Origin: Lachnospiraceae bacterium
GTDB lineage: Bacteria > Bacillota > Clostridia > Lachnospirales > Lachnospiraceae
Reading direction: 5' to 3'
Assembly: GCA_017405805.1 (NCBI GenBank)
Contig: JAFQZU010000008.1
Span: forward strand, 80,981 to 144,980
DNA: 64,000 bases
The position numbers and the translations under genes are program-made. Of this stretch, positions 57,452 to 64,000 are shown piece by piece. Under the pieces are notes generated by a model, which was not told where the DNA came from, searched no databases, and saw only the letters and a program-made list of their open reading frames with translations. The number at the start of each line of letters is the position of its first letter. Position 1 is the first letter of the stretch.

Positions 57452-58564
57452 TTATTCGCCTTCACGCGTCCTGTTTCTCAGGAAGAGTGCGATACCGATT
57501 GCCGCAAGAAGTGCGATGATGGCAAAGATACCGATCTTGCCGATCGTGCTCACGCCGGCCGTAGGAGTCTTGTTGTCATCAATATTCTCCGTGCCGGTTC
57601 CTTCACCGCCCTGGCCTTCCGTGCCGGTGCCTTCGCCGCCCTGGCCTTCTGTGCCGGTTCCTTCACCGCCCTGGCCTTCCGTACCAGTGCCGGTGCCGGT
57701 TCCGCCGGGACCTGCTGCCTGAGGGACTGCGCCTTCATCGATGTCGATGACCTGTGCGGGTCCTGCCGCGCCGCCGCCTTCAGCACCGCCTGCTGCCGCG
57801 CCGCCTGCTGCTGCTCCACCGGCTGCTGCACCGCCTGCCGCCGCGCCTCCGGCTGCTGCCGCTCCACCGGCTGCTGCTCCGCCTGCTGCCGCTCCACCGG
57901 CCGCTGCGCCGCCTGCAACCGCTGTACCTTCATCGATCACGCCCTCGTCAATAACGGTTACCGTTCCTTCATTAGGCCTGTAAACAAAGGTAAAGGTGTT
58001 GGTCCTGTCAGCGTAGATCGTTCCGGTATAGTTATACGTATTGGGAAGGAAACCATCCAGTTCCTTCGCGCCTACGATAACTTTATCCTGATCGTTGCCG
58101 TACAAGGTCTCAGGTTCGAAAAGGTTATTTCCGGCCTGATCCTGATAGTAGACTGTGTAAGAAGCTGTCGTGCCGCTGATACCGTATGAGACGACCAGGT
58201 CATAATCCCGGTCAACGGTAAAGTTCAGCATGGACGTCTCGTTGACGTCGCGTCCGCTCTCACGGAGCTTCTTGGGATAATATTTGTTGTTCGTGACATT
58301 GACATCATTCATACTGAAGTAGAAGTTATCACCCTTGTTGAAGTGATGCTCTTCTACCTGGCTCCCGTTGATCGTGCCCTTGTCACCGCCAAAAATCCTC
58401 ACCGTGAAGTCATATTCCTTCCCGGTATTCACCGGATCGCTGTCCGCTACCGGTGCTTCCGAAGCCATCGCGGTGATCGCGCCGCCTGCGCTCGTTATCG
58501 CCAGCATGCCTGCTGTCAGGAAGGTGAGGCCCATGCGAACGGCTGCATTAAATGATTTACGCAT
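57452..58564 (-). CDS. Cell-surface protein with Gly-Ala repeats and sortase-like tail
   Basis: 370 residues. Signal peptide (LTFLTAGMLAITSAGGAITAMA), a folded region with MucBP-like TYTVYYQDQAGNNLFEPETLYG pattern (SYTVYYQDQ), then a low-complexity AGGAA run (about 216-268) and three TGTEGQGGEG repeats. The end has TPTAG (333-337), a hydrophobic helix and NRTRE, the layout of a sortase signal with a non-standard motif. ATG overlaps the upstream stop by 8 bp and follows GGAGG. Last gene of the fibre operon; likely the anchored or tip component. Confidence 0.8.
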   Translation of the reverse strand: MRKSFNAAVRMGLTFLTAGMLAITSAGGAITAMASEAPVADSDPVNTGKEYDFTVRIFGGDKGTINGSQVEEHHFNKGDNFYFSMNDVNVTNNKYYPKKLRESGRDVNETSMLNFTVDRDYDLVVSYGISGTTASYTVYYQDQAGNNLFEPETLYGNDQDKVIVGAKELDGFLPNTYNYTGTIYADRTNTFTFVYRPNEGTVTVIDEGVIDEGTAVAGGAAAGGAAAGGAAAGGAAAAGGAAAGGAAAGGAAAGGAAAGGAEGGGAAGPAQVIDIDEGAVPQAAGPGGTGTGTGTEGQGGEGTGTEGQGGEGTGTEGQGGEGTGTENIDDNKTPTAGVSTIGKIGIFAIIALLAAIGIALFLRNRTREGE

Positions 58565-59360
58565 TCGTATCGCCTCCCTTCTTCTTGTTCTTCTTATCGA
58601 TTACACGGAAGATGCAGATCATCAGAAGCAGTGCGCCGCTGAAAAATGCAGCTGCGAAGAAAGGCCACATATTGAATTCATCGCCTGTCTTGACAATGGT
58701 GCGTCTCCTTCTTTCGATCACAGGCTTTTTCTCTTCGGGCGTCATATTGACCGCAAAACGAATTCTGGCCCTTGCCATCGTGTACTGATAATCGTTGCCC
58801 TGGGTCTCGCCGTCCAGTGCGACTGTCAGTCTGACTTTTCCGCCCTCGCCATTTTTAAGGGTCGTCAGATAAGAGAAATCCTGCAGTTCTTCCGCCGACA
58901 GCTGTTCTGCCGCCTGATGCAAACCTACGGATCCGTCCGACGTGACCTTGTCACCGCCGACTGTGTCGCTGGAATAGAGCGTAACGGTGTTTCCCGAATT
59001 GGGGATGTATTCCAAAACGTAGGTATACGCACCGCCGTTGGTTGCCCTGTTGTTGTCGTAATCTTCCAGGGAACGGACGATCTCGTTGTCCAGATACCAG
59101 TCCGTGGTATTGGTGTTGTCATTTCTGATCGAAACTTCAAAATACACCGTATCTCCGGGCTGCAGTTCGCTCAGCGGATCGTAAAAATTACTGGTCAGGT
59201 TGTCGTCCATCTTCTGGTCCTGTGTGAAGTGGACATACCATTTGTTGAGCTCTCCGTGGCCATCAGCATTGGAGGTGTCCGCTGCAAGTGCCTGCAGGGG
59301 AGCCGCCATGATGCCTGCCGCGCAGACCATGCTCAAAACTTTTACCGAAAGTTTATTCAT
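58557..59360 (-). CDS. Surface protein with sortase-like VKTGD tail
   Basis: 267 residues. Signal peptide MNKLSVKVLSMVCAAGIMAAPLQALA, a beta-rich domain (TVYFEVSIRNDNTNTTDWYLDNEIV; VTLYSSDT), then basic RRRR (near 217-220) and VKTGD (223-227), a hydrophobic helix and a Lys-rich end. The Lys-x-Gly-Asp-type motif is close to the (V/S)xTGD sorting signals known for Firmicute sortases. AGGAGG precedes the ATG. Substrate for the sortase of this operon is plausible. Confidence 0.78.
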   Translation of the reverse strand: MNKLSVKVLSMVCAAGIMAAPLQALAADTSNADGHGELNKWYVHFTQDQKMDDNLTSNFYDPLSELQPGDTVYFEVSIRNDNTNTTDWYLDNEIVRSLEDYDNNRATNGGAYTYVLEYIPNSGNTVTLYSSDTVGGDKVTSDGSVGLHQAAEQLSAEELQDFSYLTTLKNGEGGKVRLTVALDGETQGNDYQYTMARARIRFAVNMTPEEKKPVIERRRRTIVKTGDEFNMWPFFAAAFFSGALLLMICIFRVIDKKNKKKGGDTNA

Positions 59361-59374
59361 GGCTTCCTCCTTTC

Positions 59375-60178
59375 TTATTCTTCGATGTTGATGCCCTTGG
59401 CTGCGCCGTCCACGCCCCATGCACTCCTGATCGCGTCAGCCGCGTGGTGATCCTGCACTGCGTCGACTGTGGCTTCCAGTGCGAACTGTTTGCCGTCGAA
59501 CTCGTAGTGGGTCGTGATTTTGACGCTGCCGTCGCTCAGAGTTTCGCGGGTCTCCCAGACCTTGTTGGCCAGGGTTCCGTCGATCATGATCGACTTCGTG
59601 AAGGGAGAAGACTCCTCGCCGACTGCCAGTTTGTGCTTATAATAAAGGACAAATCTCTCGGGCGTCGTGGCCTCTTCGTCGATTTCCCAATCCGTGCCGA
59701 TGTTGTCGAGCTCCAGATGGATCAGGGAAGGGGAGACCTTGGTGTCTTTTCCGTCCTTCTCTTCCGGATTGTACCAGTACTTGTACACCGTTACGCGTGC
59801 ATACTGGTCGATCTCGCCCGTGTTCTGGATGGACAGCTTCTCGGTATAGCGTCTGCCGGGCTGAAGCTTCTCACCTTCTGCCAGCATATTGGTGAGCAGT
59901 GCGCCGGTGCCTTCCTGGAAATCACCGTTTCCGTACTGCGTGGAAGATTCCTGGAAGTTTCTGTATGAGACGATCTGATGACCGCCTTCTTTGCCGTTGT
60001 CCTCGATCAGCGATACGCCGATATCCCGCATGGATACCTGTGCGCCGTAGTATTCGGAAGGATCCAGGAGCGCTGCGCGGACGCCACCCACTGTGGAAAA
60101 CAGGAGCAGGCCTGCCGCCAGGGCAAATCCTGTCAGTGTCGCCGCCGGGGATCTGAGCCATTTGACTATCTTTTTCAT
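59375..60178 (-). CDS. SipW-leader (TasA/camelysin-like) secreted protein
   Basis: 267 residues. N-terminus LTGFALAAGLLLFSTVGGVRAALL followed by SEYYGAQVSMRDIGVSLIEDNG, the arrangement of SipW-dependent leaders (VGG-x-RAAL then an E-Y-Y start). The rest resembles TasA/camelysin-like beta domains with EKLSIQNTGEIDQYARVTVYKYW, where N-terminal conserved 'NTG-x-x-x-x-Y-x-R' is seen in that group. No sorting signal or C-terminal helix, so it is probably released or incorporated into a fibre. Confidence 0.8.
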   Translation of the reverse strand: MKKIVKWLRSPAATLTGFALAAGLLLFSTVGGVRAALLDPSEYYGAQVSMRDIGVSLIEDNGKEGGHQIVSYRNFQESSTQYGNGDFQEGTGALLTNMLAEGEKLQPGRRYTEKLSIQNTGEIDQYARVTVYKYWYNPEEKDGKDTKVSPSLIHLELDNIGTDWEIDEEATTPERFVLYYKHKLAVGEESSPFTKSIMIDGTLANKVWETRETLSDGSVKITTHYEFDGKQFALEATVDAVQDHHAADAIRSAWGVDGAAKGINIEE

Positions 60179-60190
60179 ATTCTCCCCTCC

Positions 60191-60781
60191 TTATTCGCGG
60201 CCGGTGGACTTCATCTCGTTGACGTCCACTTTTCTCGACCATGTCTCCGGATCATCATAACCGGTGATCGGCTTCTCTGCGCCGTTCTCATCGGGCTCCC
60301 AGAGGACCGGTACGGTCTCATAGACAACGATGATATCAAACGTGTCGCCCTTGTTGTGCTTCTCGTCGATCTTGACATCGTTTACGCCAACCGTGAGGGT
60401 CGCAGCCGTCTCGCCCGCATTGAGCGGAATGGTGTAGTAATAGTAGTAATTGCCGTCTTCGTCCGCTTCGCTTCCCTGAACCCAGGTACCGCCTCTCTCG
60501 TCGGTGCCGGGCGTAAAGCTCAAGTCATACTCGCAAAAAGCTTTCGCGCGGAGAAATACCGGAATACTGTCATCCGTAGCAGTGATCGAAATGACCTTCC
60601 TGCCGTTGTCATTTTCTTCCTTGATCGTTGTGTCATGACCAAGGTGAACCGTCTCCAGGCCCTTCGCCTCTGCGTGGGTCGTGAAGTACGCCATCACATC
60701 CTGAGGTCTGACCGCCGCGATGATCAGGACAGAGGCGACGGCAAAAGCAATCGTATTGATCCACAATCTTCTTTTATTCAT
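60191..60781 (-). CDS. SipW-leader secreted protein
   Basis: 196 residues. Leader RRLWINTIAFAVASVLIIAAVRPQDVM followed by AYFTTHAEAKG: the AYFT(T/D) motif just after the cleavage site is the hallmark of SipW-processed proteins. The mature part is a TasA-like beta domain (VFLRAKAFCEYDL; NAGETAATLTVGVNDVKI). No anchor. GAGGAG precedes the ATG. Together with the 60178 protein it forms two likely subunits of a protein fibre processed by the SipW gene at 56052-56726. Confidence 0.82.
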   Translation of the reverse strand: MNKRRLWINTIAFAVASVLIIAAVRPQDVMAYFTTHAEAKGLETVHLGHDTTIKEENDNGRKVISITATDDSIPVFLRAKAFCEYDLSFTPGTDERGGTWVQGSEADEDGNYYYYYTIPLNAGETAATLTVGVNDVKIDEKHNKGDTFDIIVVYETVPVLWEPDENGAEKPITGYDDPETWSRKVDVNEMKSTGRE

Positions 60782-60797
60782 CTTTGCCTCTCCTCAG

Positions 60798-62114
60798 TTA
60801 TTTCTCTATTTCCGCCGGAGCGGGCTCCGGCTCAGCTGTCTTATCCGCAGGCTGTAAAGGCTGCATGTCAGGGGACTCGTCCATCTGCTCGAAGTTGGGA
60901 TCCCACTTGGTGTTGTCCTCAGACCTCTTATAGTGGTTCGTTACCGACCCCGCTCCGCGGTCCTTGTCGTCGTAGCGGTTGTTGAAGAGGAGCTCTTCGG
61001 GGATTTCCCTCTCCGCAACGTCGATGGGCCTGGATACCTGAACGGTGCCGCCATCCGAGGAGACATATTCCGCGCCGGAATAGATCTCGGTCACCGTTAC
61101 AACGGTGCCTGCCGGGATGTTGTCCAGGATCACGCTGTCCTGTCCGGTCGATCCTGAAGCCTCCAGGGTAATGGAGACCTTCTTGCGGAAGACTTCCTTA
61201 TTATCCTTGATGCCGATCGCTCTGAACACACAGGTGACGGGATCCAGAGGACGGCCTGCCTTCTGCTCGATGTTGTCCAGCTTCTTCGTGATCTTCAGAC
61301 GGCCGAAACGCACATCTTCTTTCGCCTTCACGTTAGCTTTCACATCGTTGATCCACTCGCCGGGAAGATCCGTCGTGACGACCTGGCCCTCTGCCGCTTC
61401 CTTGGTGGGAACCGTAAACAGCATCGGATAGAAGGTATACACATTGGAAGAGGAAAATGCGACGGATCCAATGGAGCTTTCCGTCTCGCCCTCTTCCGGC
61501 TCGATCGTCTTCTTGTAATCCTCTACGTTCACGCCGTGCGCGATCGCGAGATACATGCCGCCCTGGGAGAACTGTGCCTTCTCGCCCAGTTTGACCGTGA
61601 GCTCAGGCTCGTACTTCTGCCCCACGGGAGTGATTGGCGTGTCGTCGTCCGGTCCGATTCCGTCGTCTTCCGGAATGCCGTTCTGCTCCATGATATATGT
61701 CGCGGAGACCTGGCCGATCTTCCTGCCGTACGCATCTGCTTCCGAAATATCCTCGATCCGGATATTCAGCTCGATCCCGGCATCCTCAAATGCTTTCGCA
61801 ATGCCCGTGCTGCCGCTCTCGGAATACTCGCCGTACTTGCTGTTGACCGCAAGATGATAAGCGTCGAAGCCGTCAAGCGGAGACGCATCTGCGATGCGGT
61901 AAAAATCCAATACTACGTTCGCCTGATCGATCTCGCTGAAAGTCCCCTCCGGAACCTCTACCGTGATCGAACAGGCCCTGTCATCCCACGCTCTTGCGGG
62001 CATGAGGAATCCCGGGACGGTGGCAAACAGCGCGGCTGCTGTCGCCACGGCCACTGCCGATTTGGTCAAGCGATTACGTTTGACACTGTTAAGCTGATGT
62101 CTTTGATCAATCAT
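60798..62114 (-). CDS. Large pilin-like protein with DUF5979-type domain
   Basis: 438 residues. Signal peptide ending PARA, then pilin-like beta regions. The stretch WINDVKANVK (254-263) aligns with the pilin motif W-x3-V-x-V-Y-P-K, keeping W, V and the reactive Lys, with Y-P replaced. A DUF5979/Cna-like domain follows (GRLKITKKLDN; VILDNIPAGTVVTVTEIYSG), with E in the E-box position. The C-terminus ends PAPAEIEK with no sorting motif or membrane helix, unlike normal sortase-built pilins. Start is the third codon of the open frame, spaced 8 nt from GGAGGAG. Confidence 0.78.
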   Translation of the reverse strand: MIDQRHQLNSVKRNRLTKSAVAVATAAALFATVPGFLMPARAWDDRACSITVEVPEGTFSEIDQANVVLDFYRIADASPLDGFDAYHLAVNSKYGEYSESGSTGIAKAFEDAGIELNIRIEDISEADAYGRKIGQVSATYIMEQNGIPEDDGIGPDDDTPITPVGQKYEPELTVKLGEKAQFSQGGMYLAIAHGVNVEDYKKTIEPEEGETESSIGSVAFSSSNVYTFYPMLFTVPTKEAAEGQVVTTDLPGEWINDVKANVKAKEDVRFGRLKITKKLDNIEQKAGRPLDPVTCVFRAIGIKDNKEVFRKKVSITLEASGSTGQDSVILDNIPAGTVVTVTEIYSGAEYVSSDGGTVQVSRPIDVAEREIPEELLFNNRYDDKDRGAGSVTNHYKRSEDNTKWDPNFEQMDESPDMQPLQPADKTAEPEPAPAEIEK

Positions 62115-62145
62115 GGACATCTCCTCCCCTGTTGTAAGTTTCCAA

Positions 62146-63081
62146 TTATCCTTTATTATTCCTGTCGATCATATTCTCGACAGCATCATGTGCCTGTTCC
62201 TTGGTAATTTCTTTCCGTCCCCTGAACCTTGAACTGGTCGTGATCAGCAGCATGATCAGCAGGATCAGCAGGATGGGTGCTGCCACCAGCGGTGCGACGA
62301 TGTACGGCTTGAACTGCATAGCGTCAGCTGTCACGTCGATCGCGTCGGCGTTAGCGTTGGCGATTCGGTGGCCGCGTACTAAAAGCCTGTGCGTATTGAC
62401 GCCGTAAGGCGTGCAGGTGATCAGCGTGCAGTAGTCCTGTTCGGGATCGATCTCCAGATCCTGCATCTCTTCGGGAAGGACGATCCGGATCTGATCCACT
62501 TCATAGGTAAGTGTGCGGTCAAGCATCTGAAGCAGGAACGTGTCGCCCTTCTGCATCTTGTCCAGATCCGTAAAGAGCTTCGCCGACGGCAGGCCTCTGT
62601 GACCTGATACCGCCGAGTGCGTTCCGATGCCGCCGACCGGAAGCGAGGTTCCCTCGATGTGTCCGATGGCGATCTGCAGGACGCTCTCATCCATTCCGTG
62701 ATAGATCGGAAGAGACACCTTGATCTTAGGGATATCGATATACCCCATAATGCCCGTTCCCGTGACGTCCAGGATGCGGTTGTATTCCTCGCGCTCTTCG
62801 TCCGTCATGACAAATCGGTTGGACTTGCTGCGCAGACTCTCGTTATAGGCCTCAGCGTCCGCCCACATGCGGTCGAAATCCTGCTTGTCCATGTTGGCGA
62901 CGATCTCGGAATATGCCGCGATCGCTCTGGTCTGGTGGAAGGAGTTCCACCAGTCACTGAAGGTCGGATAGGCGATCAGCGACAGGCCGACAAGCAGCAC
63001 AAGTACCAGTATGATATTGACTTTATTCTTCTTTGCAAACTCTTTCAATTTCAGTCTAAGGGGCACAGCCCCCATCTCCAT
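62146..63081 (-). CDS. srtC: Class C (pilin-type) sortase
   Basis: 311 residues. N-terminal helix (23-40), catalytic His161 (SAVSGHRGLPSAKLF), Cys223 (YCTLITCTPYG) and Arg232 (NTHRLLVRGHR), then a C-terminal membrane helix (259-282): the two-helix topology of class C pilin polymerases. First gene of the fibre operon. The start is uncertain: the ATG at 63081 lacks a good site, and a GTG six codons on follows GGAGATGGGGG. Confidence 0.92.
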   Translation of the reverse strand: MEMGAVPLRLKLKEFAKKNKVNIILVLVLLVGLSLIAYPTFSDWWNSFHQTRAIAAYSEIVANMDKQDFDRMWADAEAYNESLRSKSNRFVMTDEEREEYNRILDVTGTGIMGYIDIPKIKVSLPIYHGMDESVLQIAIGHIEGTSLPVGGIGTHSAVSGHRGLPSAKLFTDLDKMQKGDTFLLQMLDRTLTYEVDQIRIVLPEEMQDLEIDPEQDYCTLITCTPYGVNTHRLLVRGHRIANANADAIDVTADAMQFKPYIVAPLVAAPILLILLIMLLITTSSRFRGRKEITKEQAHDAVENMIDRNNKG

Positions 63082-63224
63082 TCGGGCATTTTTCTGATAT
63101 CACCATTATTTTAACAGCCGGGGTATCACTGAAACCGTCAAAAAACATCCGTCCCCGGTGCGCCCCTTCAGAAAATGCGTCAAAATCCAGCCTCTATAAT
63201 TTAAAACGCACTTCCACATAGTCG

Positions 63225-63253
63225 AGAATACCACTACCGAAGAGCAATTTCAA
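63225..63253 (-). promoter_or_regulatory. Promoter of the fibre operon
   Basis: Minus-strand -35 TTGAAA (63248-63253), 17-bp spacer, -10 TATTCT (63225-63230), about 145 bp before the sortase start. 63254-63580 holds no supported gene; it is notably AT-rich from about 63280 to 63480. Confidence 0.55.
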
Positions 63254-63580
63254 GGTTCCTGACCCTTTTGCCGTGGTTTCATTTATAATTGCATATCAAG
63301 AAGCCCAATGAATTGGGTGTGCTTATTGCCGCCTTTCCAGCAATTAACAATATTGTATCAATTCTCAACAAATTGTTCAATAACTACTACTTTATAATAT
63401 TAAGGATTATTAAAAAATCAAGTCATTGCAAGTCTAACTCATGTAGAACAATACTTAACGAGCATAAATCCACCGACAAACCCGACTTCTCTAAAGCCTT
63501 GAAGAAGTCGTAGGAAGAGACTAATATGACAATCCGCGTCTGGCCTATGAAAAATCAGCTTCTCGTGTTACCATGAATGT

Positions 63581-63634
63581 GTGAACTACCCACCGCCTAC
63601 GCATAATCGCTAAGAGGCGGGGGCTTCGTGCCGC
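63581..63634 (-). mobile_element. IS200/IS605-type right end (omegaRNA 3' part)
   Basis: Directly after the tnpB frame the minus strand has a hairpin with arms CCGCCT (63593-63598) and AGGCGG (63615-63620), then GGTGGGTAGTTCAC (to 63581). This is the usual right end of IS605-group elements with TnpB, where the hairpins are also the end of the guide RNA scaffold. The next bases leftward (63580 and on) would be the guide region. Confidence 0.7.
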
Positions 63635-64000
63635 TTACGCGGTCACAGGGCAGACACATGCCCGCTGTCCCGTTTGACCGGGATTACTTTTGTTTCTGAC
63701 TTGGCTGGCGCGCATGATATCTTTATAGGTCATGGCTTTCACCGTGCCATACAGATACCCGCAGTTCATTCCTTCCGGGAAGATCCGTTTATCATACTAT
63801 CTTCCGGTATTGGCAGCTCCGTTGATATCAGCGTTCATGACCTTCCCTCCGTCCTGACGGTACAGCCCCCGCTTTACCCTCTTTCCGGTGAAGGATATGT
63901 TTTCCGCGTCCCCTGTTCCATATGTCGGGATATAGTCCCTGTTCCCGAAGCAGGCTTTGGAGGTATAGCTCTCTTCCTGAAGGATGACCCGGATCCCGTA
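63635..64000 (-). pseudogene. tnpB: TnpB (IS200/IS605 accessory endonuclease), C-terminal part with amber codon
   Basis: Reading leftward from the right edge: YGIRVILQEESYTSKACFGN, then RVKRGLYRQDGGKVMNADINGAANTGR and a TAG at 63797-63799, then in the same frame YDKRIFPEGMNCGYLYGTVK to a TAA at 63635. The EESYTSK and NADINGA motifs (with the last catalytic Asp) are TnpB. Homologues read K where the TAG stands (GRKYDKRIFPEG), so the amber is probably a mutation. The start and earlier catalytic residues are outside the window. Confidence 0.85.

Noticed and set aside
63289-63513. 74-codon plus-strand ORF in the AT-rich stretch
   Set aside because: No ribosome binding site, no recognisable domain and a composition that is simply that of the AT-rich DNA.

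Overview
The window is about 64 kb of chromosome from a GC-rich member of the Firmicutes, most likely the Clostridia, family Lachnospiraceae. This is inferred from strong AGGAGG-type ribosome binding sites, classical sigma-A promoters, U-tract terminators and family content (DUF1385, DUF4956, DUF6106-like and YerC proteins, AddAB, class C sortase, SipW-type peptidase). No rRNA or tRNA gene was recognised. Almost every gene is on the minus strand; only a histidine phosphatase and a cold-shock gene are on plus.

From left to right: ppx-ppk1 polyphosphate genes (1-3430, ppk1 cut by the edge); pheA, prfA, prmC and a DUF1385 protein (3500-7591); rpmE (7669-7872); a tyrosine phosphatase with a CPBP protease (8088-9736); an acyl-CoA dehydrogenase (9825-10964); a complete oppBCDFA peptide importer (11199-17276); a histidine phosphatase (17536-18132); a VTC polyphosphate polymerase/DUF4956 pair (18286-19682); addBA (19963-27357); a uracil/xanthine permease, an acidic repeat protein and a MocR regulator (27603-31312); guaB-glnS (31381-34530); a DUF6106-like protein; hom-lysC (35198-37796); yerC and csp; dapA-dapB-hisA-HPt (38731-41695); a CobO-like protein, argS, queH and purL (41738-48613).

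The right third is accessory and about surface structures. A BTAD regulator with a degenerate GGDEF-like tail and a hypothetical protein (48964-50736) sit beyond a reduced type IV pilus-like set (PilT, PilC and four small membrane-anchored pseudopilin-like proteins), which is followed by a transglutaminase lipoprotein and a SipW-type signal peptidase (50809-56726). Beyond a tandem-repeat array lies a second operon read from about 63220 to 57452: class C sortase, a large pilin-like protein, two proteins with SipW-type leaders, and two surface proteins ending in sortase-type signals. Together they look like one composite locus in which a TasA/SipW-like and a sortase-built fibre could be combined, next to a retraction-type pilus motor.

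Outside genes, three intergenic loci (18133-18270, 27421-27585, 48849-48891) carry long near-perfect hairpins of unrelated stem sequence but with the same CAA/GG junction; two also share a loop motif and are preceded by direct repeats of their own left arm. A fourth intergenic region (56929-57377) holds a degenerate array of 52-bp then 41/42-bp units. The right edge holds the end of an IS200/IS605-type tnpB broken by an amber codon.
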